This document shows positions 8,604 through 17,587 of a stretch of 64,000 bases of DNA, piece by piece (the first letter of the stretch is position 1; each line of letters opens with the position of its first letter). Source of the stretch: Deltaproteobacteria bacterium (GTDB lineage Bacteria > Desulfobacterota > Desulfobacteria > Desulfobacterales > Desulfosarcinaceae). Under the pieces are notes generated by a model. That model was not told where the DNA came from. It ran no database searches and saw only the letters and a program-made list of their open reading frames with translations. The stretch covers positions 1-64,000 of the forward strand of contig JAKALP010000007.1 in assembly GCA_021824175.1 (NCBI GenBank), read 5' to 3'. A program made the translations under genes and the position numbers.

Positions 8604-8766
8604 GCCTGGTGTGCCTTTCCATGATGGTCGCGGACTTGCGGGCCCTGAAAATCCGGTTGCCTGCCCAGCCGGAATAAGATACCGTGACGCGACCTTTGGA
8701 TGAATATACCACAAGGCACTGCGGGTGTAATCACCAGGTCCAATTTGGAGGGATTTGGTTTTAGCT

Positions 8767-9822
8767 ATGACCCTGCGCCAGGAGTTCGAAAAAAGAGAAG
8801 CCAACTTCATGTCGCCCTTTGGATGTTTGAGCGCCAACTCCCAGGGGCGGGTCCATCCTGAGCCCTCCTGCCCGATCCGCACGGTGTTCCAGGTGGATAA
8901 AGACCGGATTCTTTACAGCAATGCCTTCCGGCGGCTCAAGCATAAGACCCAGGTATTTCTCAACCCCATGGGCGACGAATACCGCACCCGCCTGACCCAT
9001 ACTCTGGAAGTGGCCCAAATCGCCCGCACCATTGCCAGGGCCATGTTTCTCAACGAAGATTTGGCCGAAGCCATTGCCTTGGGCCATGACCTGGGTCATA
9101 CCCCCTTTGGCCATGGCGGCGAAACGGTGCTCAAGGAGATCTTTTCACCGGCGTTTTCCCACCAGGCCCAAGGCCTGCGGGTAGTGCATATGCTGGAAAA
9201 TTTCGGCCAAGGACTGAATCTGACCTACGAAGTGCGCGATGGCATCGTGAAACACTCCAAGGGCTATGGCAAGATCATGCCGGATGATCCCGAGGAGTTG
9301 CCGGCCACCATGGAGGGCCGGGTGGTGCGCGTGGCCGACATCATGGCCTATCTGAATCACGACCTGGATGATGCCATCCGCAGCGGTGTCATACAGGAAA
9401 TGGACATCCCCTCGCGATGCATCGAAATTCTGGGCGCCACCCACGATGAACGCATCACCACCATGATGACGGACCTGATCGCTCGGACAAAACCCCAAAA
9501 CGGCCAACTGGTTCTCCAAATGAGTGACCCGGTATACGATGCCATGACCGAATTGCGTCAATTTCTCTACGACCGGGTCTATCGCAGCGCTACCGTACAC
9601 AACGAGTTCATCAAGGCCAAGAAGATCATCTCCGAACTCTTTACCTATTTTTTGGCGGATGAACTCATGTTGTCCGAAGAACTGAAAAAAATGCGCCTGC
9701 CGGCCCTGAACAGCAACGGTTCCTCGCGGGAACGGCTGGTGTGCGACCTGCTGGCCTGCATGACCGACCGTTACGCCTTATCGCTGTACGCCCGGATCTT
9801 CTTCCCGGCCCAAATGAGTTAA
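8767..9822 (+). CDS. Deoxyguanosinetriphosphate triphosphohydrolase-like HD protein
   Basis: 351 residues from the ATG at 8767 (MTLRQEFEKRE). A TTG 12 bases upstream is in frame, but it is only two bases after the GGAGGG ribosome site. HD-domain motifs are clear: RLTHTLEVAQIAR, then GHDLGHTPFGHGGE (HD pair and extra metal-binding His) and RVADIMAYLNHDLDDA. Family knowledge: dNTP triphosphohydrolases split dNTPs into nucleoside and triphosphate and tune nucleotide pools. The 350-residue form belongs to the Dgt-like short class. The next two genes encode cysteine-cluster proteins on the same strand. Confidence 0.9.
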   Translation: MTLRQEFEKREANFMSPFGCLSANSQGRVHPEPSCPIRTVFQVDKDRILYSNAFRRLKHKTQVFLNPMGDEYRTRLTHTLEVAQIARTIARAMFLNEDLAEAIALGHDLGHTPFGHGGETVLKEIFSPAFSHQAQGLRVVHMLENFGQGLNLTYEVRDGIVKHSKGYGKIMPDDPEELPATMEGRVVRVADIMAYLNHDLDDAIRSGVIQEMDIPSRCIEILGATHDERITTMMTDLIARTKPQNGQLVLQMSDPVYDAMTELRQFLYDRVYRSATVHNEFIKAKKIISELFTYFLADELMLSEELKKMRLPALNSNGSSRERLVCDLLACMTDRYALSLYARIFFPAQMS

Positions 9823-9839
9823 ATGACCATCACCTAACC

Positions 9840-10409
9840 ATGAACCAAAACACCTCCCCGATGACCACCGTGGCCGAGCTCTTCCAGCGCATGGAGAATG
9901 CTTACCATCAGACTGCCCAGGCCAATGGGTTTCAATGCAGGGGATGCGCGGACAATTGCTGCCTCACACGATTTTACCACCACACCTTGACCGAATATCT
10001 ATATCTACGGCAGGGGTTAAGCGATCTGCCGGAATCGGATCAAAAAAGAGTAGTAAAAAGAGCGGAAGAAACCGCTGCAATGATGCGCAAGCTGGAAAGT
10101 GCCGGGCAGCCGGTCAGGGTCATGTGTCCGCTCAATGAAGAGGAGCGCTGCATTCTCTATACCCATCGCCCCATGATCTGCCGCCTGCACGGCATTCCCC
10201 ATCAACTGCGCCGACCCGACGGCCAGCGTCAAGTGGGGCCGGGTTGCGCCGACTTTGACCGCCAATGCCGCATCGACCCCCCGCGACTCTTGGACCGCAC
10301 CCCGCTCTACATGGATCTGGCGGCCTTGGAAAAGGAGATTCGGCGCCAAAATAACTTTGAAGGCCGGATCAAAATGACCATCGCCCAAATGTTGATTGAA
10401 GAATTATGA
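9840..10409 (+). CDS. YkgJ-type zinc/iron-chelating cysteine-cluster protein
   Basis: 189 residues from the ATG at 9840, 15 bases after the dGTPase-like stop. The cysteine cluster is CRGCADNCC near the N-terminus, followed by CPLNEEERCILYTHRP and ICRLHG, and late cysteines in GCADFDRQCRI. This is the pattern of the YkgJ (CxxCxxxCC) family, thought to bind zinc or an iron-sulfur cluster. The biochemical role of the family is unknown. The stop overlaps the next gene (ATGA), and that gene carries a related cluster, so the two products probably act together. Confidence 0.82.
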   Translation: MNQNTSPMTTVAELFQRMENAYHQTAQANGFQCRGCADNCCLTRFYHHTLTEYLYLRQGLSDLPESDQKRVVKRAEETAAMMRKLESAGQPVRVMCPLNEEERCILYTHRPMICRLHGIPHQLRRPDGQRQVGPGCADFDRQCRIDPPRLLDRTPLYMDLAALEKEIRRQNNFEGRIKMTIAQMLIEEL

Positions 10410-11191
10410 AGTACTTCGACGCCTCCGATGAAAAGAAGATCCCCGGCCGTTCGATCGGACCTGGGGAACGTTTCAACTTTCACTGCCATGCGGGATTGGC
10501 CTGTTTCAACCAGTGCTGCCGAAATCTCAATCTGCTGCTCTACCCGTATGATGTGCTGCGGCTGCGACGCCATTTGAAAATTACTTCCGATAAATTTATT
10601 GACCATTATGTGGATATTGTGCTGCGTCCAGGCCACCATTTCCCGGAAGTACTGCTGCGCATGTCGGACCAGCCCGGCCAGCCCTGTTGCTTTTCCACGG
10701 CTCAAGGCTGCCGTGTCTATGAAGATCGCCCTCACACCTGCCGCCTCTTCCCCGTGGAACAAGGCGCTCGGATGGAGGCAGTCGAAGGGTACGCGACACC
10801 AGTATACTTCTTCCGGCCGCCCGAATTTTGCCAAGGGTCGAGCGAAGATTTTGCCCAAACCATAGACGAGTATTTGAAAGATCAAGAGGCTGAGGAGTAT
10901 TACCCCCTGACCCTGGCCTGGGCTCAGTTACGGCGTCTCTTTGCCACCGACCCCTGGGGCTTGGAAGGCCCCCAAGGCGCCAAAGCAAAAATGGCCTTCA
11001 TGGCCGCTTACAATATCGACCGTTTCCGCGAGTTCGTATTTCAAAGCAGCTTTTTGAAACGCTACCATGTCGCGCCCGCAACAGTAAAAAAGGTCAAACG
11101 CTCGGACGAGGCGCTGCTGAAATTTGGATTCGAATGGATCAGGGTATTTGTATGGGGACAATCTTCCAAAGAGATTCGTGTCAGACGATAG
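10406..11191 (+). CDS. Second YkgJ-type cysteine-cluster protein, coupled to the first
   Basis: 261 residues. Cysteines are arranged as FNFHCHAGLACFNQCC (residues 23-38 or so), PCCFSTAQGC and YEDRPHTCRLFP, the YkgJ/zinc-iron-chelating pattern. A longer C-terminal alpha-helical part has no recognised domain. Start and stop of the upstream gene overlap in ATGA, indicating translational coupling. The stop (11191) is followed within 12 bases by the promoter of the methionine operon. Function unknown; metal or Fe-S binding is inferred from the cysteines. Confidence 0.8.
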   Translation: MKYFDASDEKKIPGRSIGPGERFNFHCHAGLACFNQCCRNLNLLLYPYDVLRLRRHLKITSDKFIDHYVDIVLRPGHHFPEVLLRMSDQPGQPCCFSTAQGCRVYEDRPHTCRLFPVEQGARMEAVEGYATPVYFFRPPEFCQGSSEDFAQTIDEYLKDQEAEEYYPLTLAWAQLRRLFATDPWGLEGPQGAKAKMAFMAAYNIDRFREFVFQSSFLKRYHVAPATVKKVKRSDEALLKFGFEWIRVFVWGQSSKEIRVRR

Positions 11192-11202
11192 CATCCTCCC
11201 GC

Positions 11203-11230
11203 TTGACAACTCTTTTTTGGGTCATATATA
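11203..11230 (+). promoter_or_regulatory. Sigma-70-type promoter of the methionine operon
   Basis: TTGACA at 11203-11208 and TATATA at 11225-11230 are separated by 16 bases, ending about 20 bases before the first stem of the SAM-I riboswitch. A perfect -35 box at the right distance from a riboswitch makes this a confident call. Confidence 0.8.
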
Positions 11231-11248
11231 TCTACGCCATAACATAAT

Positions 11249-11338
11249 TCATGTTGAGAGGCGCGAAGGAACTGGCCTGACGACCGCCCGGCAACCTACC
11301 CAATAAGGTGCCAAATCCAGCCCGCAAGGGAAACATGA
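11249..11338 (+). promoter_or_regulatory. SAM-I (S-box) riboswitch aptamer
   Basis: Conserved S-box segments occur in order: GAAGGAACTGGCCTGACGA, then CCCGGCAACCT, then AAGGTGCCAAATCC. The P1 stem is exact: TCATGTT (11249-11255) with AACATGA (11332-11338). S-box aptamers bind S-adenosylmethionine. The downstream genes metY, metX and metW make methionine, the precursor of SAM, so the logic fits feedback repression. An expression platform with a terminator follows directly. Confidence 0.93.
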
Positions 11339-11391
11339 GGTCAGCGGAGACAACATGGGTAATTGACCTCTCTATTTTGAGAGGTTTTTTT
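11337..11391 (+). terminator. Expression platform: antiterminator and intrinsic terminator of the SAM-I riboswitch
   Basis: Terminator: ACCTCTC (11366-11372), loop TATTTT, GAGAGGT (11379-11385), then seven Ts. Antiterminator: GAGGTCA (11337-11343) can pair with TGACCTC (11364-11370); it would break both the 3' strand of P1 and the 5' arm of the terminator. The two folds are mutually exclusive, as expected for SAM-induced transcription termination before metY. Confidence 0.88.
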
Positions 11392-11439
11392 GTCTCCGCA
11401 AAGCGTCCGCGCATAAAACGTATTGATACGAGCAATTAG

Positions 11440-12753
<1,314 letters not shown>

Positions 12754-12785
12754 TTGAACAGAAGAAAATGATGCCCCCTCACCCA

Positions 12786-12808
12786 ACCCTCTCCCAATGG
12801 GAGAGGGT
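12786..12808. repeat. Perfect palindrome in the metY-metX spacer
   Basis: ACCCTCTCCC, loop AAT, GGGAGAGGGT: ten exact pairs, no T-run on either side, inside an operon. It resembles a dispersed CCCTCTCCC element seen near genes in many proteobacteria. A related imperfect copy (CTCTCTCC-ATG-GGGAGAAAGAG) lies near 15270. Could stabilise or process the operon mRNA; inference only. Confidence 0.6.
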
Positions 12809-12871
12809 GAAGGTGCGCAGCTTGATTAGGGGAGAAGAGTTGAAGTACCAAAATCACGAGAAGGTGGGCTA

Positions 12872-12961
12872 ACGGGCAACCCCGCCAGAGAACGGCGGGA
12901 TCAAACATCTGATTGAACAAATTAAGGTGTTTGACGGGCAAACGGGCAACGGGCAAACGCA
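12872..12961. repeat. ACGGGCA(A) stutter repeat abutting the metX start
   Basis: ACGGGCAA (12934-12941), ACGGGCA (12942-12948), ACGGGCAA (12949-12956) and a partial ACG follow each other with a 7/8-base period. An isolated ACGGGCAAC lies at 12872, followed by a CCCGCC/GGCGGG hairpin (12881-12899). The array ends a few bases before the metX ATG at 12965 and takes the place where a ribosome site should be. Confidence 0.7.
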
Positions 12962-12964
12962 ACC

Positions 12965-14104
12965 ATGGATCGCAATTCAGTCGGCATAGTGACCCCCAAT
13001 AAATTTACTTTCGGCAGCGTGGAAGAACCCATGGTGCTGGAATCGGGTCGTACGTTGGGGCCGGTGGATATCATGTATGAAACCTATGGCGAACCCAACG
13101 CGGACCGCTCCAACGCCATCTTGATCTGCCATGCCCTGTCCGGCGATCACCATGCGGCCGGCTATCATAGTCCCCATGATCCCAATACCGGCTGGTGGGA
13201 CAGCATGATCGGTCCGGGCAAAGGTTTTGACACCCGCAAATACTGGGTAATCTGCTCCAACATCATCGCCGGTTGCAAGGGCTCCACCGGGCCACTGAGC
13301 ATCAATCCGCAAACCGGCCAACCTTATGGTCTCGATTTTCCTGTGGTCACCATCGGCGATATGGTTGAAGCACAGAAACGACTGCTGGATCACTTGCAGA
13401 TCAAACGTTTATACAGCATTGCCGGCGGTTCCATGGGCGGCTTCCAGGTGCTGGAGTGGGCCCTGCGTTATCCCGACATGGTGCGCTCAGCCATCTGTAT
13501 TGCCTCGGCCGCGCGTCTTTCCGCCCAGGCCATTGCCTTTAACACCATCGGCCGCAACGCCATCACCCGCGATCCGGAGTGGAGAGAAGGCAAATACAGC
13601 GACAAAGGGCCGGAGAAGGGCTTGGCCACGGCCCGCATGGTGGGCCACATTACTTATCTTTCAGAAATGCTGCTGGATGCCAAATTTGGCCGCCGGCTGC
13701 AATCCGCCAGCCGGCTGAGCTACAACTTTACTACCGAATTCGCCATCGAAAGCTATCTCAACCACAAAGGCAGCGCCTTTACCCAGCGTTTTGACGCCAA
13801 CAGCTATCTTTACATCACCAAGGCCATGGATTACTTCGATATCAGCCGCTCCCACGGTCCGCTCAAAGCAGCCTTTGCCAATGTCACGGCCCGCTGCCTG
13901 TTTGTCTCCTACAGCAGCGATTGGCTCTTCCCCACCAGCCAAACCAAAGAGATGGTGCGCGCTTTGCTCAGCAACGGCAAGCCAGTGTCGTTCATCGAGA
14001 TCAATTCTCCGTACGGACACGATGCGTTCCTGATAGAAGAAGAGAAGTTGACCCACATTTTGACCGGATTTCTCACCGGCGTGGCCAAGGAGGTGGCGGC
14101 ATGA
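12965..14104 (+). CDS. metX: Homoserine O-acetyltransferase
   Basis: 379 residues, standard MetX length, alpha/beta hydrolase fold. The nucleophile elbow is AGGSMGGFQVLEWA, the acid Asp lies in SSDWLFPTSQ and the catalytic His in GHDAFLIE. It transfers acetyl from acetyl-CoA to homoserine, giving the substrate of MetY. No good Shine-Dalgarno precedes the ATG; a short tandem repeat abuts it instead. The stop overlaps metW (ATGA), the usual MetX-MetW pairing in proteobacteria. An acetyl rather than succinyl donor is assumed from the MetY partner. Confidence 0.94.
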   Translation: MDRNSVGIVTPNKFTFGSVEEPMVLESGRTLGPVDIMYETYGEPNADRSNAILICHALSGDHHAAGYHSPHDPNTGWWDSMIGPGKGFDTRKYWVICSNIIAGCKGSTGPLSINPQTGQPYGLDFPVVTIGDMVEAQKRLLDHLQIKRLYSIAGGSMGGFQVLEWALRYPDMVRSAICIASAARLSAQAIAFNTIGRNAITRDPEWREGKYSDKGPEKGLATARMVGHITYLSEMLLDAKFGRRLQSASRLSYNFTTEFAIESYLNHKGSAFTQRFDANSYLYITKAMDYFDISRSHGPLKAAFANVTARCLFVSYSSDWLFPTSQTKEMVRALLSNGKPVSFIEINSPYGHDAFLIEEEKLTHILTGFLTGVAKEVAA

Positions 14105-14727
14105 ATGCGCACTACGTGGACCGCCTCAGCCGCACGGATCGGGATGTCATTCTTACCCTGGTGCCCCAGGGCGTAAAAGTATTGGATTTGGGCTGCGGCG
14201 ATTGCAGCCTGCTCAGTGAGCTGGCGGCCAAACGCAATGTCCGGGGCACGGGCGTGGATATCAGCGGCGACCTGCTGATCAATGGCCTTTCCCATGGATT
14301 TAATGTCTACCAGGGCGACCTGGATGAAGGCCTGGCCGATTTTCCGGACCACTCCTATGACTACGTCATCCTAAACCAAACTCTACAGGTGGTGAAAAAT
14401 CCCCTGTTGGTCTTCAACGAAATGCTGCGCATCGGCCGCTACGGCATCGTGGGATTTCCCAATTTCGCCCAGTGGCAGTTGCGCAAGGGACTTTTCTTCG
14501 GCGGCCGCGCCCCCAAATCACCGGCCCTGCCCTTCGAATGGTACGACACCCCCAACATCCGCGTGCTGGCCATGCGTGATTTCTTCGACTACTGCCAGGT
14601 CCAAAACATCGAAGTGGTCCAGGAGCGCTACCTGGTGGCAGGCAAGTGGTGGAAGCATTTACCTATCGCGGTGACGAATCTGTTAGCCCATATCGGGCTG
14701 TTTGTTATTACCCGCAAATCGAAATAG
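14101..14727 (+). CDS. metW: Methionine biosynthesis protein MetW
   Basis: 208 residues. The SAM-binding methyltransferase fold begins at VKVLDLGCGDCSLL, followed by GVDISGDLL and the MetW signature YDYVILNQTLQVV and FPNFAQWQLRKGLFFGGRAP. MetW works with MetX in acetylation-based methionine synthesis in proteobacteria; it forms a complex with MetX or supports its activity. The four-base overlap with metX implies coupled translation. It ends 14 bases before a convergent NUDIX gene, with no clear terminator between them. Confidence 0.93.
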   Translation: MNAHYVDRLSRTDRDVILTLVPQGVKVLDLGCGDCSLLSELAAKRNVRGTGVDISGDLLINGLSHGFNVYQGDLDEGLADFPDHSYDYVILNQTLQVVKNPLLVFNEMLRIGRYGIVGFPNFAQWQLRKGLFFGGRAPKSPALPFEWYDTPNIRVLAMRDFFDYCQVQNIEVVQERYLVAGKWWKHLPIAVTNLLAHIGLFVITRKSK

Positions 14728-14741
14728 AGAAAAAAGCATAT

Positions 14742-15191
14742 CTACTCTTCACCGAATTGAAACATGATAGACAGCAACCGCCGGGTGCGGAGGTTGACAT
14801 TCAGGAGCGCCGTCTCTTCAGCCGCCACCCAGCGAGCATCGGCGGCGTCATCGCCGGGACGCGGGTCGCCGCTGACATAGTCGGCGATTAAATCCACTAC
14901 GATGTAGTGAAAGCGCACCTTCCCCTGTTCATCGCGCTCCACTACATCGAAAGTAAAAATCGGCTCGCGGGCAGTAATGACAACGCCGGTCTCCTCCATG
15001 ATCTCCCGTTCTGCGGCCTGTTGCAGGGTTTCTCCCAGGGCGATGCGGCCGCCGGGAATAGCCCATTGGCCCTGGGCCGGTGGCCGGCCGCGCTGTACCA
15101 GCAGCACGCGGTTTTCCTTGAACACTACCGCGCCCACCGAAGCCAGGGGCTGATCTGGATAGACGGATTTGGAAAGTGTCGGCTCGGGCAT
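14742..15191 (-). CDS. NUDIX hydrolase
   Basis: 149 residues. The Nudix box is complete: GRIALGETLQQAAERE then IMEETGV, matching Gx5Ex7REUxEExGU. The start region (LASVGAVVFKENRVLLVQRG) and the VVDLIADYVSGDPRPGDDA segment resemble ADP-ribose or (d)NTP pyrophosphatases of the small MutT-like group. Substrate cannot be told. It converges on metW and is transcribed away from the trp block. Confidence 0.88.
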   Translation of the reverse strand: MPEPTLSKSVYPDQPLASVGAVVFKENRVLLVQRGRPPAQGQWAIPGGRIALGETLQQAAEREIMEETGVVITAREPIFTFDVVERDEQGKVRFHYIVVDLIADYVSGDPRPGDDAADARWVAAEETALLNVNLRTRRLLSIMFQFGEE

Positions 15192-15363
15192 CGCTTCTTA
15201 TCTTAACTAAATATTCAGGCGTAAAGACTGAAAAATTCGAAGAGCTAACCCCCTATACCCCAGGCCTCTCTCCATGGGGAGAAAGAGTAGTGCTGTATGC
15301 CTGATGCATTCAAATTATTACATTAGTTTTGACGGAATCCGGTTCCGTTGGATTCCATCAAAA

Positions 15364-15867
15364 CTACATCGGCCAAAAATGGTTGTCTTCCCAGATGGAG
15401 GCTTTGATTTCACGGTCCAGTTTGGCCAGGAAGGTCAGGTGGCTGTACTCCCAGTCGGCCAGCCAGCGAAACAGGGCTTTTTCTTTGGGGTCTTGGGCCG
15501 CCACGGCCCGGTGGGCATAAAGGGAGATGGTCTCTTCTTCCATGTGCATGGCCGCTGATATGGCAGCCGCTTCAAAGCCGGCGGCGGCGATTTTGGCTTT
15601 TAAGGTATCGGTCAAAACCAGATCGGATAGGGCCGGGTCGGCGCCGGCCGTGAGCTCCACCTCCGTGAAGCGCGCCTTTTCTTTATAAGATTTGAATTGC
15701 GCTTCCATCACCTTCTGGTGTCGCAGCTCTTCGTTAGCCATGACCTGGAAGAACTCCCGGGTGGCATTATTGCGGGCATGATCCGCCATTTTCTGGTAAA
15801 AGGCATGCCCGCGACGTTCGAGCAAGATCGCCTCTTTCAAAATCTCTAATGTTTTATCGTTGGCCAT
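15364..15867 (-). CDS. Ferritin-like / rubrerythrin-type diiron protein
   Basis: 167 residues, four-helix bundle. Iron-ligand motifs are visible: the glutamate in ILLERRGHAFY, EELRHQKV (ExxH), EEETISLYAHRA and the final WADWEYSHLTFL (ExxxH-type). There is no rubredoxin CxxC domain, so it is a ferritin-like or short rubrerythrin protein rather than classical rubrerythrin. Such proteins remove peroxide or handle iron in anaerobes. It follows trpF on the same strand by 29 bases and could be read from the trp promoter, though a link to tryptophan is not expected. Confidence 0.82.
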   Translation of the reverse strand: MANDKTLEILKEAILLERRGHAFYQKMADHARNNATREFFQVMANEELRHQKVMEAQFKSYKEKARFTEVELTAGADPALSDLVLTDTLKAKIAAAGFEAAAISAAMHMEEETISLYAHRAVAAQDPKEKALFRWLADWEYSHLTFLAKLDREIKASIWEDNHFWPM

Positions 15868-15896
15868 GGTTCTCTCTCCATCCCATTGGCGGACCT

Positions 15897-16568
15897 TTAA
15901 AAAACAGAATCCGGAGTGGCGTTCTGCCCCTTGTAAAAACTCTCGGTCGTGCGCACGGCCGCTATAAAGCGCCGCACCTTGTCGATATCTTTGTGCCCCG
16001 GTGCCGATTCCAATCCCGAACTGGCATCCACGGCGGCTGGCAGCGTAGCCTGGATGGCCTGGGCCACATTAACCGGAGATAGACCGCCGGCAAGCACCAT
16101 GGGATAACGCCGGGCAAAATCGGCAGCCGCGCCCCAATCCCATGTTTCGGCATTGCCACCCGGCAAAGGGCCTTTACCGCACTCCACCAGAAAGCCTCCC
16201 ACTTGATATTTTCCGGCCGCGGTCAGATCAGGCGCCTTGGCAGTAAAAAGCGCCTTGATCACCTTGAGGCTGAATTCGGTCTGAATTCGTTGAGCCAACT
16301 CCGGTGGTTCACTGCCATGCAGTTGTACAACCGCCAGCCCACAGCGGTCAATAGCGGCGGCGAGCAGGCGCCATTCGGGGTTGACAAAGACCCCCACCCG
16401 GCGGACGCGGTCAGGCAGGGCCGCGGCGATTTCCGCGGCCAGCTCCAATTCGAGGTTGCGGGGGCTGGGCGGATAGAATACCAGCCCGATGGCATCGGCT
16501 CCCAGCCGGGCACAGTCAGCGGCTTGTTCGGGGATGGTCAGACCGCAAATTTTGATTTGGGGATGCAT
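15897..16568 (-). CDS. trpF: Phosphoribosylanthranilate isomerase
   Basis: 223 residues, a (beta/alpha)8 barrel. The N-terminal KICGLT carries the catalytic Cys, and VDASSGLESAPGHKD near the C-terminus the catalytic Asp and phosphate-binding loop; LAGGLSPVNV is typical. It isomerises phosphoribosylanthranilate in tryptophan synthesis. No Shine-Dalgarno precedes the ATG because the spacer to trpC is filled by a CGTTATT-type repeat array ending two bases upstream. It is the last trp gene here; trpB and trpA are absent from the window. Confidence 0.95.
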   Translation of the reverse strand: MHPQIKICGLTIPEQAADCARLGADAIGLVFYPPSPRNLELELAAEIAAALPDRVRRVGVFVNPEWRLLAAAIDRCGLAVVQLHGSEPPELAQRIQTEFSLKVIKALFTAKAPDLTAAGKYQVGGFLVECGKGPLPGGNAETWDWGAAADFARRYPMVLAGGLSPVNVAQAIQATLPAAVDASSGLESAPGHKDIDKVRRFIAAVRTTESFYKGQNATPDSVF

Positions 16569-16570
16569 GT

Positions 16571-16693
16571 TTCGTTATTCGTTATGCGTTATTCGTTATA
16601 CGTTATTCGTTGAGTCGTTAGGTCATTCGTTGATAGTTTGAAATTGATCATTGAATAAACGAATCAACGAATCGATCATTCAACGAATCAACG
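16571..16693. repeat. Period-7/8 stutter array in the trpC-trpF spacer
   Basis: One side reads CGTTATT, CGTTATG, CGTTATT, CGTTATA, CGTTATT, CGTTGAG from 16573 to 16614, exact seven-base steps. The other side (about 16654-16693) is an AACGAATC-type array with eight-base steps in inverted orientation. The array overlaps the last codons and stop of trpC (S-L-I-R-stop lies in CGTTGATTCGTTGA on the minus strand) and reaches to two bases before trpF. Confidence 0.8.
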
Positions 16694-17465
16694 ATTTCAA
16701 AAACTCGGTGCGATCCGCGGCCCGCACCAGGCTCTCGCCGATGAGAAAATTAAAAATTCCGCTGCGCAGATTGTGCTGGACATCCTCCCGGCTGCTGATA
16801 CCGCTGGCCGCCACCGGTACTTCGCCTGGCCCCAGCATGGCGGACAGGCCCACAGCCGTGCCCAGGTCCGTGTCAAAAGTAGCCAGATTGCGGTTGTTGA
16901 TGCCGATCAGCCGGGCACCGGCCGCGTGGGCCGAGGCATAATCCTCGGCATTGTGGATCTCCACCAGGGCATCCATGCCCAAGGAATGCGTCAAATCCAG
17001 CAACTCCTTGAGCTGATCGGGCGACAAGATTCGAGCGATCAGCAGGATCGCATCCGCACCGGCCACCCGAGACTCATAAAGTTGATAGGTCGATATGATG
17101 AACTCCTTACGCAGAATAGGCAGGGCTACGGCCGCCCGCGCCCGGCGCAGATCTTCCAGCGTGCCTTTGAAGTAAGGGGTGTCGGTCAGCACCGAAATAG
17201 CCGCCGCGCCGCCCGCCTCATACTGCCGGGCACATTGGACCGCATCCAGGTCAATACAGATGTCGCCCTTGGAGGGCGACGCCCGTTTGACCTCGGCAAT
17301 GACATTGACCCCGCCGGGACCGGGAGTAACCAAACGGCGCTCAAAGCCCCTGGCCCCCCAATCCATGCCGGTAATGCGCGCGCGCAACTCGGCTTCGGGC
17401 ACGGCCCGAGCGGCCTGGGCGACTTCTTCCTTTTTATCCGATACGATCCTGTCGAGGATGGCCAT
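16680..17465 (-). CDS. trpC: Indole-3-glycerol-phosphate synthase
   Basis: 261 residues, normal length. Signature segments: VNVIAEVKRASPSKGDI (catalytic Lys), GGAAAISVLTDTPYFKG, LPILRKEFIISTYQLYESR, GINNRNLATFDTDL and AASGISSRED. It closes the indole ring to indole-3-glycerol phosphate. A GGAG site lies six bases before the ATG. The last four residues and the stop codon fall inside the neighbouring repeat array, so the repeat has moved into or defined the 3' end of the gene. It stands between trpD and trpF in transcription order. Confidence 0.96.
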   Translation of the reverse strand: MAILDRIVSDKKEEVAQAARAVPEAELRARITGMDWGARGFERRLVTPGPGGVNVIAEVKRASPSKGDICIDLDAVQCARQYEAGGAAAISVLTDTPYFKGTLEDLRRARAAVALPILRKEFIISTYQLYESRVAGADAILLIARILSPDQLKELLDLTHSLGMDALVEIHNAEDYASAHAAGARLIGINNRNLATFDTDLGTAVGLSAMLGPGEVPVAASGISSREDVQHNLRSGIFNFLIGESLVRAADRTEFLKSLIR

Positions 17466-17505
17466 TTCTACTCCAACCTTAAACTTGAAGTACTTCCCTT
17501 AATAG

Positions 17506-17580
17506 TCGAATCGTCCATTCGTTCTGTAATCATCGAAATTGACAACGAATCAACCAATAAACGTATCAACGAATCAACGC
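17506..17580. repeat. AACGAATC-type stutter repeat in the trpD-trpC spacer
   Basis: Copies of AACGAATCAAC-type sequence (ACAACGAATCAACC, then ACGTATCAACGAATCAACG) with eight-base steps, plus a partial opposite-strand copy CATTCGTTC at 17515. It belongs to the same family as the trpC-trpF array 900 bases away, so the operon carries two related arrays around trpC. Confidence 0.65.
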
Positions 17581-17587
17581 AAAGGTT

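Noticed and set aside
8755-8766. TTG start for the dGTPase-like gene
   Set aside because: It lies only two bases after the ribosome site; the ATG at 8767 gives the better family N-terminus, though spacing there is somewhat long.
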